Shown piece by piece: positions 61,446-64,000 of a stretch of DNA of 64,000 nt (the stretch's first letter is position 1; each line of letters begins with the position of its first letter). The stretch spans positions 10,998,814-11,062,813 of the forward strand of contig OY821740.1 of NCBI GenBank assembly GCA_963682055.1, in the 5' to 3' direction. The notes beneath the pieces were generated by a model. It searched no databases and was not told the origin of the DNA. It saw nothing but the letters and a program-made list of their open reading frames with translations. The position numbers and the translations under genes are program-made. Origin of the DNA: Primula veris (Eukaryota > Streptophyta > Magnoliopsida > Ericales > Primulaceae).

Positions 61446-62987
61446 TCTCCAAAGTATAAAAACACAAAATAGTACTGTAAATAAAATTGCATTCTCTTTT
61501 CTCGTAATCAAAACGTTTCTCGTTACCAATATTCCCAACAACTCCTAGAAAAACGTCATTCACAAAAAACTGTTTGTAACGTAGACACACAAATTATGAA
61601 TTTTTGTGTGAAATAGTGTTATCCGATAGATACAAATTATCTATCATCAGGCTAGCTAAAATAGATCAAGTGGATTATATATGTACACACATCAGTTGTT
61701 GAATGTAGGTTAGACCCTACGTAGAATTAAGCATCAATACACTGGTAAAAATAGAAGCTAACATTTTGTTATACCTGAAGCTAAAATGGATTTTACCATG
61801 TAAATTATGTGGTTTTACTAGCTATTTAATGTAACTACGTACAGTGGTGATAGGCCTCCCTATTTCGCATTACAGTACCTTATGTCGGCATGAATTTCTG
61901 TTGAATTTTCAGTGATTATATTTTTTTTGTTCCAGAATCATTCAGTATATTTAATTTCTGTCCTTTATGGCAATCGATCATGAGGAGAAACAGTTAAATG
62001 CAGTTCCCCTAATTGTGAAATGAATTTAAGTGTAGAAGAAGATAAATCAACTAAAGCCGCCAACAATTAATCTTTGAGTAACCTTGGTAAGTGACAATTA
62101 TCGAGTTAAGGTTTTCCTTTAATTAATTTCTCATATTTCTTAATTGTTAATTTGGTACAAAACTTATGTGGGTTAAAATGATATTTTGGTTCCGTCCATT
62201 GGAAAAAATGTAATTTGATTAAGTATCAAGTGAACTTGTTAATTACTTATCAAGTATTTGATTAAGGATTATCGTTTGTGAGTCTATCTTGAACTGAAAA
62301 ATCTTTGATTTTAATGCTTTTTGTATAGCTATATGCATTATCTGGTGTCTTTTTAATTTTGCCCTTCCATGTTGAGGACGTATAAGATCTTCTATTTCTG
62401 ATCTATACCATTCTGCCCCAAGTTCAACATAAACATTAATCTTATGTTTGATCAACGAGAACCTATAGGAGTATTTATCAAAGACACATAATGTACTACG
62501 AGATGAACATTAATACCATCTCCAAGGGGATTTTGGGTAAGTGTTGAAGCGATACATATTGTTTATGAGGAGTTGTAAATCTCTATTTAGAGGATAGAGA
62601 TACCAACGATATTAGGACGTCTTCGATCATTTGTGTTTGAGACATACTCAGAGATAATGTCTTACTGTGTTTCTGGACAAAAACAACACGCACCTAGCAG
62701 CATATATATATATATTTATAATACAGTTTTATCTTTTAAAAAATTCAGAAATCTGACTCTTGTTTCAGTAAAAAAAGTACAAATAAAACAGATAACAACT
62801 TTCATGTACATCCATAGCAGATATATTGATCCAATTTGAGTGTGTGGGATACTAATTCGAGTTTGTTATCGAGTGCGCACGCCAACACTTCGAGTAGAGT
62901 TGTTGTTTATGTCAGTTCTACCATGTAACCGTTTTAATAAGAAAAAGGTCAGAAATCGCATTTTTTTTTAATTATTATGTAAAATTT
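61446..62987. other. intergenic, nothing recognised
   Basis: AT-rich. A minus-strand frame at 62243-62455 has mixed, protein-like composition but no family I recognise and no splice-supported neighbours. Confidence 0.45.
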
Positions 62988-63253
62988 AATGTTTTCTTCT
63001 AAACTTTTGAGTGTAGATGCATCATGAAAAAATAAAGTAGTGCTATGGTCCCAAAATTTTATGATTACCATAGGAATAAATTTAGTTCTCACTAGCTTGT
63101 AATCAGTAAACACAATTTCAATGTTTTCTTCTGAACTTTGATTGTAGAGATGCATCATGATTCATGAAAAAATAAAGTAGTACTAAATGCACCCAAAATT
63201 TTATGATTACCATAGGAATGAATTTAGTTCTGACTAGTTATCAGTAAACACGC
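62988..63253. repeat. tandem duplication of about 132 bp
   Basis: Two copies, about 62988-63118 and 63119-63253, sharing AATGTTTTCTTCT, GATGCATCATGA, AAAAAATAAAGTAGT, TTTTATGATTACCATAGGAA and ATCAGTAAACAC. Confidence 0.85.
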
Positions 63254-64000
63254 TGTTTTTTTTTTTTTTGGCAATAAATAATAAAATTAAATTAAAGTAC
63301 AAAAAGTTGAAACACAAGAGATACTATAACAAAAAAAAAGTAGGTAAGCTAGAAACACAGAACTTAGTTTAAACCATGTTGTAGGTTATGATAAAAAGGT
63401 AACTCCAAAAGAATATTGGAAAATCACCTCCTTCACTTTGCAAAATATAAAAAAGCAAAACTAGATCGAATTCCCAAGTATACTCCGTAGTCGAGAATAA
63501 ATAATAAAAGAAGACTTGGAGTTAAAAAACAAACAAAAATGTGATTTAGCTAATAACCAAATGCACAATATGGATAGATTTAACAAAAACTTAATAAGCA
63601 ACCATCTACATAGGTAATTAACACATTACTAATAAACTAGCAAAAAAAAAACATTTAGACCTGAAAAACAACTCCCTCATACTTCAACTTTTGGGTCGGC
63701 CACCGAGTAGTAATATTACGTTCATTGCTCTTACACTTAGACCTCCTATGTGGCAGGATCACAACGAAATTAAATCGAACTCGTTAGTAATTGAAATAAA
63801 TATCCCATATTACACTTTCACTCAAATAATGACGTGCTAGGTGTAAGCGATGTAGAGCATTGCTAATATATATTTACTCACCACTGAGTGTAAAGAGTGA
63901 TCAACCTGTCGACGTTGTTGTTACTCAACTCTTGTATTTAACATGTGGAAAATGGATTAGTGTTGATTTACCAATGAAAAAAATCGGATGAATTATGGTT
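63254..64000. other. intergenic, nothing recognised
   Basis: AT-rich spacer to the window end; no gene or repeat family recognised. Confidence 0.5.

Noticed and set aside
62243..62455. 70-codon minus-strand frame with protein-like composition
   Set aside because: No known family, no splice sites linking it to others; too little to call a gene.

Overview
This is an AT-rich stretch of plant nuclear DNA. The genes have many short exons with GT-AG introns. Several families are plant-specific or plant-typical: callose synthase, EMSY-like, a CRM-domain protein of the At3g25440 type, KH/CCCH zinc finger and DC1 zinc fingers. The introns and spacers carry plant MITEs, a Mutator-like foldback element, a Ty1-copia element and a TRIM. 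Protein similarity points to a eudicot; I cannot name the species from the sequence alone.

Layout. 1-1487 (+): 3' end of an AAK1/NAK-like protein kinase gene. 3559-10194 (+): complete EMSY-like (EML) gene, 10 exons, 432 aa. 10195-13471: spacer with three Tourist-like MITEs. 13472-15030 (+): CRM-domain protein, 2 exons, with a G-quadruplex motif in its 3' UTR. 16480-21950 (+): KH/CCCH zinc-finger gene, 3 exons, 283 aa; its 3.9-kb first intron is built of degenerate tandem repeats interrupted by a 1.32-kb foldback MULE with a perfect 9-bp target duplication. 22786-26200 (-) and 29222-32428 (+): two divergent DC1 zinc-finger genes with low-complexity segments. 33457-53919 (-): a complete callose synthase gene of CalS3 type, 42 exons, 1,954 aa. 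Its 7.5-kb intron 12 holds a full-length but mutated Ty1-copia element (43717-48622) and a TRIM (49469-50300), both in the gene's sense orientation. 53920-64000: gene-poor and repeat-rich, with a duplicated upstream region of the callose synthase gene, CGGTT-rich repeats, Stowaway-like MITEs inside a segmental duplication, a roughly 115-bp satellite made of hairpins, and a hAT-like MITE with an 8-bp target duplication.

All coordinates come from reading splice sites and checking that the reading phase carries from exon to exon; every multi-exon model closes in frame. The genes do not form a pathway. They look like an old syntenic block: in Arabidopsis an EML gene lies beside a KH/CCCH gene at two loci and beside CALS3 at a third, and here all three types sit together. 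No CRISPR, rRNA or tRNA gene was recognised.
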